Part shown: positions 51,995-61,154 of the stretch, piece by piece
Numbering within the stretch: the stretch's first letter is position 1
How the letters are laid out: each line of letters starts with the position of its first letter
NCBI RefSeq assembly: GCF_001831475.1
Contig: NZ_CP017688.1
Span: forward strand, 682,001-746,000
Source of the DNA: Flavobacterium crassostreae
GTDB taxonomy: Bacteria > Bacteroidota > Bacteroidia > Flavobacteriales > Flavobacteriaceae
Direction: 5' to 3'
Length of the DNA: 64,000 bases
Translations under genes and position numbers: made by a program
Notes under the pieces: model-generated
What the model was told of the DNA's origin: nothing
Seen by the model: the letters and a program-made list of their open reading frames with translations, nothing else
The model's database searches: none

Positions 51995-53287
51995 TTAATA
52001 TTTATTTGAAGCTGTAATTTTACCAATATTTAATCTATAGTCCGGACGTTTAGCATTAGCTATGTCAATAAACGTCTCTTTATTATCGCTTTGCGAGTAT
52101 AAGTTAAAAAAGATACTGTTTCCGTACCAGTTTTCTAAATCTTCATTATTGATATTATTCTCTGTAAAAATGTTTCCTTTGCAAAGATTAAAATACATTT
52201 CTTCTAATTTGATTTTCTTCAAATTCGTTTCGTTAATTTCAATTTCATTATTTAAAATAACCGCTGGATTAAATCCTGAAATTACACTTCTTTTGATTTC
52301 TAAACTAGCTTCGTTACCAACATAAACCGCTTCTTTAACAAGACCTGACTCAATATCTGCGCTGATGTTTTCGCTATCGTTTAGCATGGTGATATTGTAG
52401 GCAACAACTGCGGTTGCTTTTTTAGAAAAATCAGTTTCTTCTCTCTTTTCATACGAAGTAATCTCCATGCAACGAGAACCATTTTTGTTTCCGGATAAAT
52501 AAGAAGAACGTACCGCTAAAGAATTAAAAATTTTACTTTGTGCGCCTTGTGTAAATTTAAAATCATCATTTATGGAATGAAAAGACACTAATTTAGAAGC
52601 GTTCAATTCTCCTCCGATTACCGCAAAAGAGTCTCCTCCGGAATAGCTAACCATTACGTTTTCTAAAATCGTTTTGTTACCAACTCCTGCAAATGTAAGC
52701 GCATTTAAGGATGGAGAGCCTTTTACTCTTTTTCCCGCAAATTCTACCCTAACAAAACGCATTACACCAGCATTATGTTCAACATTAGTACCACCGTAAA
52801 GTGTTAATGCAGGGTTTAAATCATACAAAAGAGAAGATATATTACCAAACTTGTTGATCGGAGCATCTCCTAAAATCACAATTCCACCCCAGTCGCCTGC
52901 TTTTTTTACGCCTCTGTTTGAAGTAAAAACAATAGGATCTGTTTCTAAACCTTCCGCCATTATCTGAGAACCTTTAGTAAAAATTAAAGTTCCCTTGGTT
53001 TCAAAATCTCCAATGATTACAGTTCCTGGCTCAATAGTCAGTACCGCATTATTAGTAACATATACATTTCCTTGAATCAAGTAAACATTTCTTTTAGATA
53101 ACTTGGTATTTACCGAAATATTTCCTGCCAAAATTTGGGTAGCTTCGCCAAACTCAATCTTATTTGGTTTGAATTCGGTCCAGTTATACAACCAGTTTGT
53201 GTAACCAATTATACCTTTTTCTTGTTGTGCATTTGCTGCAGAAACAACAAAAAGTGCTATCCATAAAATTTGTATCGTTTTTTTCAT
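51995..53287 (-). CDS. Exported right-handed beta-helix-like protein
   Basis: The 430-residue product has a signal peptide ending SAANAQQ and a body of short repeating strands typical of parallel beta-helices: YLIQGNVYVTNNAVLTIEPG, GTVIIGDFETKGTLIFTKGS, GGIVILGDAPINKFG, ILENVMVSYSGGDSFAVIGG. This class is often found on the cell surface. I see no T9SS sorting domain. It lies just upstream of the sprC-like gene, separated by a terminator. In F. johnsoniae the spr operon is preceded by further exported genes (remF/remG as I recall), and this could be a counterpart, but I cannot confirm it. Confidence 0.7.
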   Translation of the reverse strand: MKKTIQILWIALFVVSAANAQQEKGIIGYTNWLYNWTEFKPNKIEFGEATQILAGNISVNTKLSKRNVYLIQGNVYVTNNAVLTIEPGTVIIGDFETKGTLIFTKGSQIMAEGLETDPIVFTSNRGVKKAGDWGGIVILGDAPINKFGNISSLLYDLNPALTLYGGTNVEHNAGVMRFVRVEFAGKRVKGSPSLNALTFAGVGNKTILENVMVSYSGGDSFAVIGGELNASKLVSFHSINDDFKFTQGAQSKIFNSLAVRSSYLSGNKNGSRCMEITSYEKREETDFSKKATAVVAYNITMLNDSENISADIESGLVKEAVYVGNEASLEIKRSVISGFNPAVILNNEIEINETNLKKIKLEEMYFNLCKGNIFTENNINNEDLENWYGNSIFFNLYSQSDNKETFIDIANAKRPDYRLNIGKITASNKY

Positions 53288-53443
53288 AAGAATTGAGATT
53301 TGGGGATGGTTACTACTATAAATCTTAATGAAGCAATTACATAAGACTGTGTTTATAGTTCAAAAATTAAATGCTTCATTTAGTTGGTGATTTAATCAAA
53401 TATACAAAAAAAATTAATACATAAATTTTATTTACAAAATAAT

Positions 53444-53890
53444 TTATTTATATTCATTAAATAAATGTAAAGATTTAACCGTGCTTTCATAAAATAAAAT
53501 CGCAGCAATCAAATTTTCGGTATCTGCATAAGGAACAAACCTTTTTTGGTATTCCATGGTGTTTTCCAAAAAGTTGTTGGTAGCCTCAGTCTGACCGTCT
53601 TGTAATTTCTTTTTGTCGTTATCCATCGGGATCCCTAGATCATACATCGTTAAACCTGGTTTGGTTGCCAAGGCTATATACGGAAGTGTTTTTACCAAAA
53701 CACGTATTCTTTCTATGTATAATTCTAACAGTTCTCCTTTTTGCATCCCTTTTAATTCGTCTTGAGTATAATATTTACGAATAACCGCTGTAGTACTAAT
53801 GATACTTTGAGGTGCGTTTTTGTTTTGTGCGGACATAATTTGGCTTGTAAATAATACACATAGCCCTAAAAAAATAATTTTCCCTTTCAT
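53444..53890 (-). CDS. Small exported protein at the head of the spr locus
   Basis: I take the ATG at 53890 (148 residues), because it gives a clean signal peptide (MKGKIIFLGLCVLFTSQIMSAQ) and lies 30 bp after a consensus promoter. The frame could extend to 53923, but that would run through the promoter. The mature part is helical and charged (YTQDELKGMQKGELLELYIE, NNFLENTMEYQKRFVPY) with no known motif. It is transcribed toward the beta-helix gene 156 bp away and is probably the first gene of the gliding locus. Confidence 0.7.
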   Translation of the reverse strand: MKGKIIFLGLCVLFTSQIMSAQNKNAPQSIISTTAVIRKYYTQDELKGMQKGELLELYIERIRVLVKTLPYIALATKPGLTMYDLGIPMDNDKKKLQDGQTEATNNFLENTMEYQKRFVPYADTENLIAAILFYESTVKSLHLFNEYK

Positions 53891-53920
53891 AAAATTGTCT
53901 TTGGTTTTCTTATAATTAAA

Positions 53921-53950
53921 CAAATTTATACAAATTAACTTAACTCACAA
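53921..53950 (-). promoter_or_regulatory. Consensus promoter of the spr-locus leading gene
   Basis: On the minus strand TTG (53948-53950) is followed after exactly 19 bp by TAAATTTG (53921-53928). This is a full match to the Bacteroidota promoter. The transcript would begin about 25 nt before the ATG at 53890. Confidence 0.7.
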
Positions 53951-54520
53951 CTATATTAAAGTGATATTGAAAAATTTAGCAGAAAGAAATTTCTTAAAAA
54001 AAATACAAATACCACCCAGAACAGCACAAAATCAAGCAATCGTTATTGTTTTATGTTTAATTAAATAAGTTGTTTATACTAATTTATTTTTATATATGTT
54101 TAATAATTATCCTACATTTAGATGGAACACTCTATTTGTTCCGAGGTTCCATAAACGTTAAAAATCTAAAACAGATTTTTTTAACTTAATTTATGTAAAC
54201 CAATCTTTATTAATGCTTTACCGTTTTTAAAAGTAGTATATATTTTTTACTACCGCTTTAAACGATGTATTAAACATCTATCTACAGTAACAAAAACAAA
54301 AGTCGTGCCATAAATAGTTTTTCCAAACAAAACTTAAATCAATCCGCTATTAAAACCCGTATTATTAGTGTTTTAGAAGTATTTAATGTTAAACTTATGT
54401 GAACAAACCATTATTATTAAAACAATAATAACACCTAATCACAATCTAGTTATTAATTTTATTTACAAACCCTAAAGAGTCTAGAAACTTTATAGCTTGT
54501 AAATTTTAGACTAATTCATT
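53951..54520. other. Long A/T-rich intergenic region, no gene seen
   Basis: Between the spr-locus promoter and the holB-like gene lies about 570 bp of very A/T-rich DNA with stop codons in all frames. There is no hairpin with a T-tail and no repeat of the structured element. It separates divergent units, and beyond the two promoters I see nothing definite in it. A small RNA cannot be excluded. Confidence 0.6.
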
Positions 54521-54526
54521 TTCTGC

Positions 54527-54534
54527 TATCTTTG
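54527..54534 (+). promoter_or_regulatory. -7 promoter element abutting the holB-like start codon
   Basis: TATCTTTG matches TAnnTTTG and ends 4 bp before the ATG at 54539, predicting a leaderless transcript. The -33 position has TTTT rather than TTG. Confidence 0.45.
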
Positions 54535-54538
54535 CTGC

Positions 54539-55687
54539 ATGCTGTTTTCGGAAATTTTAGGACAAGAACATATCAAAAGCCATCTAACCAAAAGTGCTGA
54601 TTCGGGCAGAATACCGCACGCCCAATTATTTATTGGCCCCGAAGGTAGCGGCACATTGGCCATGGCTATAGCTTATGCACAATATATTTTGTGTACGAAC
54701 TCCAATGGTGAAAATACAGGCCCCAAAGAATCCTGCAATATTAAGTTCCAAAAACTATCCCACCCGGATTTGCATTTTGCCTATCCTACGGTAACTACCG
54801 ATACCATCAAAAAAAGCCCCAAAAGCATTGATTTTATCACTCAGTGGAGGCAATTTGTCTCTGAGAATCCTTACGGAGGTTTGTTGGATTGGTACGCCAT
54901 TTTAGGCGTGCAAAATAAACAGGGAGAAATTAGAGTAGATGATGCGCAAGAAATCTTGAAAGCACTTTCGTTAAAAGCGTACGAAGGAGGTTACAAATTT
55001 ATGCTAGTTTGGATGGCAGACAAACTAAATACGGCTGCTTCTAACAAATTATTAAAATTATTAGAAGAACCTCCCGAAAAAACCATTTTCATACTCCTAT
55101 CTGAAAATGAAGAGGATATCCTGCAAACCATACGATCGCGTTGTCAAATTTTACATTTCAATGCATTAACCGAACCAATCTTAGCCCAAGGACTCATTAC
55201 AAGAGAAAATGTGGATCCAAAACTAGCTGCTAAAATTGCCCATCAAGCACAAGGAAATTATAATGCGGCATTGCATTTGATACACCAAGATAGTCAAGAC
55301 AATCCCTTTGAAGAGTGGTTTGTAAGCTGGGTGCGAGCTGCCTTTAAGGCAAAAGGAAATGCTGCAGCAATACAAGATTTGATCCTTTGGAGCGAAAAAA
55401 TTGCCGCTTTGGGAAGAGAAACCCAAAAAAAGTTTTTAGAATTTTGCATCGAAATGTTTCGTCAAGCCTTAATGATTACTTACGATGCAACAAGTTTGGT
55501 TTATTATGAACCCAAAGTACCCAAATTCAAACTAGAAAACTTTGCCCCATTTGTTAACGGAAACAACATTCTAGAAATTTTTAATGAAATATCTAGCGCC
55601 ACGTATCACATTGAACGCAATGGAAATGCCAAAATTATTTTAACTGATTTATCCATAAAACTCACCCGATTAATCCATAAAAAATAA
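54539..55687 (+). CDS. holB: DNA polymerase III delta'-type clamp-loader subunit
   Basis: The 382-residue AAA+ protein begins MLFSEILGQEHIKSHL, then PHAQLFIGPEGSGTLAMA in place of a strict Walker A, as is usual for delta' subunits. The sensor regions KFMLVWMADKLNTAASNKLL, LEEPPEKTIFILLSENE and TIRSRCQI are typical. It helps load the sliding clamp in replication. The degenerate Walker A (GPEGSG without the GKT) supports delta' rather than DnaX. The DoxX gene follows after 4 bp. Confidence 0.9.
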   Translation: MLFSEILGQEHIKSHLTKSADSGRIPHAQLFIGPEGSGTLAMAIAYAQYILCTNSNGENTGPKESCNIKFQKLSHPDLHFAYPTVTTDTIKKSPKSIDFITQWRQFVSENPYGGLLDWYAILGVQNKQGEIRVDDAQEILKALSLKAYEGGYKFMLVWMADKLNTAASNKLLKLLEEPPEKTIFILLSENEEDILQTIRSRCQILHFNALTEPILAQGLITRENVDPKLAAKIAHQAQGNYNAALHLIHQDSQDNPFEEWFVSWVRAAFKAKGNAAAIQDLILWSEKIAALGRETQKKFLEFCIEMFRQALMITYDATSLVYYEPKVPKFKLENFAPFVNGNNILEIFNEISSATYHIERNGNAKIILTDLSIKLTRLIHKK

Positions 55688-55691
55688 TCTT

Positions 55692-56075
55692 ATGAATAAT
55701 GTAGCCTCTATTTTGATTTTGATTTTTTTAGCCATTTCTTTTATTCAATCCGGATACGATAAACTCTTTTACTGGAAAGATAATTTAGACTGGCTAAAAA
55801 GCCATTTTGCACAAACCAAACTAAAAAACCATGTGCCTCTAGCCCTATTAAACATTTTAATTCTAGAATTGATCTCCGGAGTATTGTGTATTGTAGGCAG
55901 CATTGAATTAATTGTCAACAACGGAAGAGTATTTGGTCTCTATGGCGCTATCTTTTCGTGCATTACCCTAATTATGCTACTATTTGGACAACGCTTAGCC
56001 AAAGATTATGATGGAGCCAGAACCATTGTGATCTATTTTATACCAGCCGTAATGGCGGTTTACTGGCTAAATTAG
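55692..56075 (+). CDS. DoxX-family membrane protein
   Basis: The 127-residue protein has four predicted membrane helices: SILILIFLAISFIQSG, LLNILILELISGVLCIVG, LYGAIFSCITLIMLLFG and IVIYFIPAVMAVYWLN. Its start FIQSGYDKLFYWKDN is typical of DoxX-like proteins. Function is unknown; related proteins are linked to redox or thiol stress. It directly follows the holB-like gene (4 bp) and is probably co-transcribed. Confidence 0.82.
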   Translation: MNNVASILILIFLAISFIQSGYDKLFYWKDNLDWLKSHFAQTKLKNHVPLALLNILILELISGVLCIVGSIELIVNNGRVFGLYGAIFSCITLIMLLFGQRLAKDYDGARTIVIYFIPAVMAVYWLN

Positions 56076-56107
56076 AACTACAAACCCCCTCTATTTAATA
56101 AAAATAT

Positions 56108-56617
56108 ATGACGCCAAAACATCCTTCAGAATCGCTCACTACTTTAACAGATCTAGTATTACCTAGTGAAACCAATCCGTTAAACAACCTTTTTGGAGGC
56201 GAATTACTGGCCCGAATGGACCGAGCAGCAAGTATAGCCGCCCGCAGACATTCCAGACGAATTGTAGTAACAGCATCTGTAAACCACGTGGCTTTCAATA
56301 GAGCCATACCCTTAGGGAGTGTTGTAACAGTAGAGGCCAAAGTATCTCGCTCGTTCAAAACCTCTATGGAAATTTATATCGATATATGGGTCGAAGACAG
56401 AGAATCCGGCAATAAAACCAAAGCCAACGAAGCCATTTATACCTTTGTAGCCGTAGACGATACTGGCAGACCCGTAGAAGTACCGCAGATTGTGCCCCAA
56501 ACCCCTCTAGAAATAGAACGCTTTGATGCCGCACTCAGACGCAAACAACTCAGTTTGTTATTGGCCGGCAAAATAAAACCCAATGAAGCATCAGAATTGA
56601 GAGCATTATTTATCTAA
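56108..56617 (+). CDS. Acyl-CoA thioesterase, hotdog fold (YciA/BACH type)
   Basis: The 169-residue protein has the signature NPLNNLFGGELLARMDRAASIAA, with the catalytic acid in the helix, then VTASVNHVAFNRAIPLGSVVTVEAK and the strand pattern of one hotdog domain. It hydrolyses acyl-CoA to free fatty acid and CoA in the cytosol. Chain-length preference is not readable. A 10-bp A/T hairpin (56623-56632 with 56639-56648) lies directly after the stop. Confidence 0.9.
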   Translation: MTPKHPSESLTTLTDLVLPSETNPLNNLFGGELLARMDRAASIAARRHSRRIVVTASVNHVAFNRAIPLGSVVTVEAKVSRSFKTSMEIYIDIWVEDRESGNKTKANEAIYTFVAVDDTGRPVEVPQIVPQTPLEIERFDAALRRKQLSLLLAGKIKPNEASELRALFI

Positions 56618-56622
56618 AAAAA

Positions 56623-56648
56623 ACGTTTTTAACGCTTCTTAAAAACGT
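56623..56648. terminator. Weak hairpin after the thioesterase gene
   Basis: ACGTTTTTAA pairs perfectly with TTAAAAACGT over a 6-nt loop. It has no T-run on the plus strand but a run of A before it, so it would terminate better on the minus strand. Confidence 0.35.
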
Positions 56649-56801
56649 CTTAAATAGTACAAAAGTCGAAAATTTATTAAAAAAAAGAAGTAATTTTACA
56701 AGCATTAATCTTAAAAAGCAACTAAATTGGTCTAGTCTAAAATCCAGGCTAATTTAAAGAGTCATAAAACAATACAAATGAAAGAAAAGGGAAAAGAGAA
56801 G

Positions 56802-57809
56802 ATGAGCACAGAAAAAGAAGCCAAATTAAAAGCCTTACAATTAACGTTAGATAAACTAGACAAAACCTACGGTAAAGGAACGGTAATGAAAATGGGCGAT
56901 AAAGCCATTGTAGAAGTAGATACCATTTCTTCTGGATCTTTAGGAATAGATTTAGCCCTAGGAGTAAATGGATATCCAAAAGGAAGAATTATTGAAATCT
57001 ATGGTCCAGAATCCTCCGGAAAAACAACCCTAACACTACATGCTATTGCAGAAGCCCAAAAAGCCGGTGGAATTGCCGCATTTATAGATGCAGAACACGC
57101 TTTTGATAGAAATTATGCCGAAAAACTAGGTGTAGACATTGAAAACTTAATCATCTCACAACCTGATAATGGAGAGCAGGCACTAGAAATTGCCGAAAAC
57201 TTGATCCGTTCTGGAGCCATAGACATTGTTGTGATTGACTCCGTAGCGGCACTAACACCAAAGAGTGAAATTGAAGGTGAGATGGGAGATTCTAAAATGG
57301 GATTGCACGCCAGATTAATGTCTCAAGCATTGAGAAAACTAACGGGTTCTATTAGTAAAACCAATTGTACTGTTTTCTTTATCAATCAATTGAGAGAAAA
57401 AATTGGAGTTATGTTTGGTAACCCCGAAACAACCACTGGAGGTAATGCCCTAAAGTTCTATGCATCAGTACGTTTGGACATTAGACGTTCTACACAAATC
57501 AAAGATGGCGATAACGTTATAGGAAACAGAACCAAGGTAAAAGTCGTAAAAAACAAAGTTGCCCCACCATTTAAGGTAGCAGAGTTTGACATCATGTATG
57601 GCGAAGGAGTTTCAAAAACAGGCGAAATTTTGGATCTAGCCGTAGAATTTGAAATCATCAAAAAAGCAGGTTCTTGGTTCAGCTACGGCGAAACCAAATT
57701 AGGGCAAGGACGCGATGCGGTAAAATCTTTAATTAAAGACAACCCCGAATTGGCCGAAGAGTTAGAAGTAAAGATAAAAGAAAGAATAAAAGAATTAGCA
57801 GAAGCATAA
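56802..57809 (+). CDS. recA: Recombinase RecA
   Basis: RecA forms filaments on single-stranded DNA and drives homologous recombination and the SOS response. The family is unmistakable: [15 protein letters not shown], Walker [45 protein letters not shown] with loop L1, [21 protein letters not shown] with loop L2. I choose the ATG at 56802 (335 residues, MSTEKEAK), which matches the flavobacterial N-terminus; an ATG at 56778 would add eight charged residues. It ends at a strong terminator. Confidence 0.98.
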   Translation: MSTEKEAKLKALQLTLDKLDKTYGKGTVMKMGDKAIVEVDTISSGSLGIDLALGVNGYPKGRIIEIYGPESSGKTTLTLHAIAEAQKAGGIAAFIDAEHAFDRNYAEKLGVDIENLIISQPDNGEQALEIAENLIRSGAIDIVVIDSVAALTPKSEIEGEMGDSKMGLHARLMSQALRKLTGSISKTNCTVFFINQLREKIGVMFGNPETTTGGNALKFYASVRLDIRRSTQIKDGDNVIGNRTKVKVVKNKVAPPFKVAEFDIMYGEGVSKTGEILDLAVEFEIIKKAGSWFSYGETKLGQGRDAVKSLIKDNPELAEELEVKIKERIKELAEA

Positions 57810-57817
57810 CAAAAAGT

Positions 57818-57849
57818 AAAAGAGTTGGTTTTAAGCCAACTCTTTTTTT
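57818..57849. terminator. Terminator between recA and the convergent acyltransferase gene
   Basis: An 11-bp stem (57818-57828 with 57836-57846) with a 7-nt loop runs into TTTTTTT on the plus strand. The A-run on the left arm makes it bidirectional, so it can also serve the gene ending at 57860. Confidence 0.92.
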
Positions 57850-57859
57850 ATACCAAATA

Positions 57860-58609
57860 TTACACACCTTTGGGCTGCTGAAATTTTTTTAATTCGGAGT
57901 AAATAACCGCACGGGTTTGTTCCCGCAGGTCTTTTCGGTCTAAACCAGACTTGCCTTTGGTTGGTATTATTTTGCCTACATGCACCCGCATAATTCCTGG
58001 GCTTCCGCTAAAAAAAGTAAAGGAAAAACGTTTTTTATTATCCGCAAAAGTTATCGGGACAAGCGGTATTTGGTGGTCAATCGCTAACCGAAATGCCCCA
58101 TCTTTAAAACCATCCAAAAATACCGATTCTTCTGGAACCCCGCCTTCGGGAAAAATGCACACACTTAGACCTCTACTTAATCGGTTTTGGGCTTGGGCAA
58201 AAACCTCCAAACGACTTTTGGGACAGCCTCTATCTACCAAAATACAACTTCTTTTATAGAAAAAACCAAACAACGGAATTTTGGCTAATTCTTTTTTGCC
58301 CACAAATACAAACGGATTTTGGATAACCGCCAACATTAGCATTATATCCGTCATGGAGGTATGATTGGCTACAATAAGGTAACTTTCTTTCGGATTTAGA
58401 ACTTGTTCCCTTTCAATTTTATAATAAAAACCCATTCCAAAAAGAATGCATTTGGCCCAAATACGTGCCATTTTAAAAAAATAGGGATACCCCTTATCGG
58501 TACTAATTGCTACAATCAAAAATGGGAACAACAACAAAATAGGAATGGCCATCAGTATATAAAACCAAATACGCCACAGTGTCCAAAAGATATATTTAAA
58601 AGCTTTCAT
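57860..58609 (-). CDS. 1-acyl-sn-glycerol-3-phosphate acyltransferase (second PlsC)
   Basis: The 249-residue enzyme has a strongly hydrophobic N-terminal segment (WFYILMAIPILLLFPFLIV) and the PlsC blocks NHTSMTDIM, VDRGCPKSR and FPEGGVPEE. It should acylate lysophosphatidate at the inner membrane, like the protein at 24693, or a related lysolipid. I use the ATG at 58609, because a full promoter (TTG, 17 bp, TATTTTTG) ends 5 bp before it. The longer frame to 58669 would have to be translated from upstream of that promoter. Confidence 0.9.
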   Translation of the reverse strand: MKAFKYIFWTLWRIWFYILMAIPILLLFPFLIVAISTDKGYPYFFKMARIWAKCILFGMGFYYKIEREQVLNPKESYLIVANHTSMTDIMLMLAVIQNPFVFVGKKELAKIPLFGFFYKRSCILVDRGCPKSRLEVFAQAQNRLSRGLSVCIFPEGGVPEESVFLDGFKDGAFRLAIDHQIPLVPITFADNKKRFSFTFFSGSPGIMRVHVGKIIPTKGKSGLDRKDLREQTRAVIYSELKKFQQPKGV

Positions 58610-58614
58610 GGGAT

Positions 58615-58642
58615 CAAAAATAAGCAATCTAAAGTTATCCAA
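58615..58642 (-). promoter_or_regulatory. Promoter abutting the second PlsC start codon
   Basis: On the minus strand TTG (58640-58642), a 17-bp spacer and TATTTTTG (58615-58622) match the consensus. The -7 element ends 5 bp before the ATG at 58609, so the mRNA is predicted to be leaderless and the upstream start is unlikely. Confidence 0.6.
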
Positions 58643-58902
58643 GCTATAAATATTGTGTTGGTAGTTCATGCAGCATAAGGTATTTTTGACGTACTAAATT
58701 CAAAAAAAAGATATAGAACAATCATTGGCCGACTAAAGTGGCTTTGGCGCAAAAAAGAGACTAAAAAAGGCCTAAAAAGCATCTTTAGACTGCATTGTAA
58801 CGCTCCCAAAACCAAACCAAGCGGCTAAACATGCAAAATATTAAAATTTTGCCCCCAAAGAATAAAAAACTTTGCGAACTTTGCGAGTAAGAAATAATTA
58901 CC

Positions 58903-59880
58903 ATGGCAAAAATACTTACCGGCGTTCAAAGCACAGGAACCCCACATCTAGGAAATCTATTGGGCGCAATTCTTCCGGCAATAAAATTAGCAGCGGATCC
59001 TAAAAACGAATCCTATCTTTTTATAGCCGATTTGCATTCTATCACCCAAATAAAAAATGGAGAAACTTTAAAAACCAATACCTATAGCACTGCAGCTGCT
59101 TGGTTAGCTTGCGGATTAGATGTAGAAAAAGTGGTTTTTTACCGGCAGTCTGACGTACCACAAACCGCAGAATTATCTTGGTATTTGAGTTGTTTTTTTC
59201 CGTTTCAGAGGCTTACTTTAGCACATTCTTTTAAGGATAAGGCAGACCGTTTAGAAGACGTAAATGCAGGTTTATTTTCGTATCCTATGCTAATGGCTGC
59301 GGATATATTATTGTATGATGCGGAGTTTGTTCCGGTAGGAAAAGACCAGTTGCAACATTTAGAAATCACTCGAGATGTTGCCTCAAGATTCAACCACCAA
59401 ATGGGCGAAACCTTTGTACTACCAGAGGCAAAAATCCAAGAAGACAGCATGCTTATTCCAGGAACCAATGGCGGCAAAATGAGTAAGTCAGCCAATAATA
59501 TTATTAATATTTTTTTGGATGACAAAGCATTACGAAAACAAGTAATGTCTATTGCCACAGATAGCACCCCATTAGAAGATCCAAAAGATCCCAACACCTG
59601 CAATGCCTTTGCCATTTATGCCTTATTAGCAAATCAGGAACAACTAGAGAGTATGCGGGCAAATTATCTCGGCGGTAATTACGGATATGGACACGCCAAA
59701 CAGGCTTTGTTTGAGCTGATTTGTGAGACCTTTAGATCCGAAAGAGAAAAATACAATTACTACCTCAATAACCTTGAAGAAGTAGATGCTTTATTAAAAA
59801 TTGGAGCTCAAAAAGCCTCGGCTGTTGCCAATACCGTTCTGGATAGAGTACGTATAAAACTCGGTTTTAAAGCTCTTTAA
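58903..59880 (+). CDS. trpS: Tryptophanyl-tRNA synthetase
   Basis: TrpS charges tRNA-Trp. The 325-residue class I synthetase shows the HIGH-like site as TGTPHLGNLLGAI, FYRQSDVPQTAELSWYL, DILLYDAEFVPVGKDQLQHLE, and KMSKS in GGKMSKSANN. Length is normal. It is divergent from the second plsC gene; the 233-bp gap contains the AACTTTGCG direct repeat close to the trpS start but no exact promoter. Confidence 0.97.
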   Translation: MAKILTGVQSTGTPHLGNLLGAILPAIKLAADPKNESYLFIADLHSITQIKNGETLKTNTYSTAAAWLACGLDVEKVVFYRQSDVPQTAELSWYLSCFFPFQRLTLAHSFKDKADRLEDVNAGLFSYPMLMAADILLYDAEFVPVGKDQLQHLEITRDVASRFNHQMGETFVLPEAKIQEDSMLIPGTNGGKMSKSANNIINIFLDDKALRKQVMSIATDSTPLEDPKDPNTCNAFAIYALLANQEQLESMRANYLGGNYGYGHAKQALFELICETFRSEREKYNYYLNNLEEVDALLKIGAQKASAVANTVLDRVRIKLGFKAL

Positions 59881-59897
59881 AATACTTTATAAAAATA

Positions 59898-59945
59898 ATG
59901 CACAGCAAGTTTGGTCGTCCAATAGAATGCCAACTCGCTGTGCAT
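59898..59945. terminator. Bidirectional terminator between trpS and dprA
   Basis: ATGCACAGC (59898-59906) pairs with GCTGTGCAT (59937-59945), continued inward by AG/CT and TTGG/CCAA across one mismatch and one bulge. On the minus strand it is followed by TATTTTTATA, so it mainly ends dprA, and it lies just after trpS. Confidence 0.75.
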
Positions 59946-59950
59946 AAAAT

Positions 59951-61051
59951 TTAAATTGCCTCAAAGAGTTTGCCTGGCAAAGGTCTGACAACGCCTTTGA
60001 GCTCCATGTTAAGTAATATTCCAGAGATTTTATACACCGGAAAATCACAATGCAGCGCAAGGATGTCTAGTAGTTCTTTACCGGATTTCAATAAATAATC
60101 ATAAATTTTTTGTTCCTCTGGATCTAGGGTAACAAAAAGTTGTTTTTGCACTGGTTTTGGTTTTTGGTTAATATCCCAATTCATGATATAAACCAAATCT
60201 GCTGCACTAGTTAGTAAATTGGCTTTTTGGGTTTTAATTAAATTATTACAACCCTGACTGTATTTGTCTGTGGTACGCCCCGGAACCGCAAAAACATCCC
60301 GATTGTAGTCATTTGCCATAGTAGCAGTAATTAAAGATCCACCCCTATCTGCAGATTCAATTACAATGGTGGCTTCGGTCATGCCGGCAACAATTCTGTT
60401 TCTGCGCACAAAATTTTCTTTATCTGGGTTAGTACTACTCCAAAACTCGGTCATAAAACCGCCATTTTGCTCCACTGCAGCTACATATTTTTTATGAGCC
60501 TTTGGATAAATTTGGTTCAAGCCATGCGCAACTACTCCTATGGTTTGTAGCTTGTATTCCATGGCCAATTGGTGTGCCACAATATCTACACCATAGGCAA
60601 AACCACTAACAATAATTGGGTCTAATGGCGCTAAATCTTCTATAAGTTTGCGACAAAACTCCGTACCATACGCCGTGATTTGTCTGGTCCCCACTATACT
60701 AATAATTTTGCGGTCTTTTAAATTAATAGTGCCCGAAGAAAACAGCAAAACAGGCCCATCAATACACTGTTTTAGTCGTTCGGGATAGTTTTGGTCCTGA
60801 AAATAAGCAACCTCAATACCATTTGCTTGAATAAAAGCAATTTCTGCCTTGGCTTTTTCAAAAACAGATGGGTCTTTCAAATTTTTGAGTAGTACTGTTC
60901 CTACACCATCAATCCCTGCAAGATCAGAAGATTTGGTTTTAAAAACAGCTTCGGCACTACCACAATGCGTCAAAAGTTTTTTGGCCATAATGGCGCCCAC
61001 TCCGTTTATTCGTTGTAATGCTAATAAATAAAATAAATCGTGTTCTGTCAT
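59951..61051 (-). CDS. dprA: DNA-processing protein DprA
   Basis: DprA binds incoming single-stranded DNA and loads RecA during natural transformation. The 366 residues start with a helix-hairpin-helix-like region (LQRINGVGAIMAKKLL). The Rossmann-like core follows (ISIVGTRQITAYGTEFCRKL, VSGFAYGVDIVAHQLAM, GLNQIYPKAHKK, RNRIVAGMTEATIVIESADR, GGSLITATMANDYNRDVFAVPG). The C-terminus is a winged helix. recA is about 2 kb away on the other strand. Competence has not been shown here; DprA is widespread in Bacteroidota. Confidence 0.95.
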   Translation of the reverse strand: MTEHDLFYLLALQRINGVGAIMAKKLLTHCGSAEAVFKTKSSDLAGIDGVGTVLLKNLKDPSVFEKAKAEIAFIQANGIEVAYFQDQNYPERLKQCIDGPVLLFSSGTINLKDRKIISIVGTRQITAYGTEFCRKLIEDLAPLDPIIVSGFAYGVDIVAHQLAMEYKLQTIGVVAHGLNQIYPKAHKKYVAAVEQNGGFMTEFWSSTNPDKENFVRRNRIVAGMTEATIVIESADRGGSLITATMANDYNRDVFAVPGRTTDKYSQGCNNLIKTQKANLLTSAADLVYIMNWDINQKPKPVQKQLFVTLDPEEQKIYDYLLKSGKELLDILALHCDFPVYKISGILLNMELKGVVRPLPGKLFEAI

Positions 61052-61120
61052 GCTAAATTATTGTTGCTGAAATATATAGATATTTTTTGTGAATTGTTAA
61101 TAAAAATTGTGAATAAAATT

Positions 61121-61149
61121 TTGATAACTATTTTCATTGCATAACTTTG
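61121..61149 (+). promoter_or_regulatory. Promoter abutting the HU-SPOR start codon
   Basis: TTG at 61121-61123, an 18-bp spacer and TAACTTTG at 61142-61149 match the consensus. The -7 element ends 5 bp before the ATG at 61155, which settles the start and predicts a leaderless mRNA. Confidence 0.65.
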
Positions 61150-61154
61150 TAACT

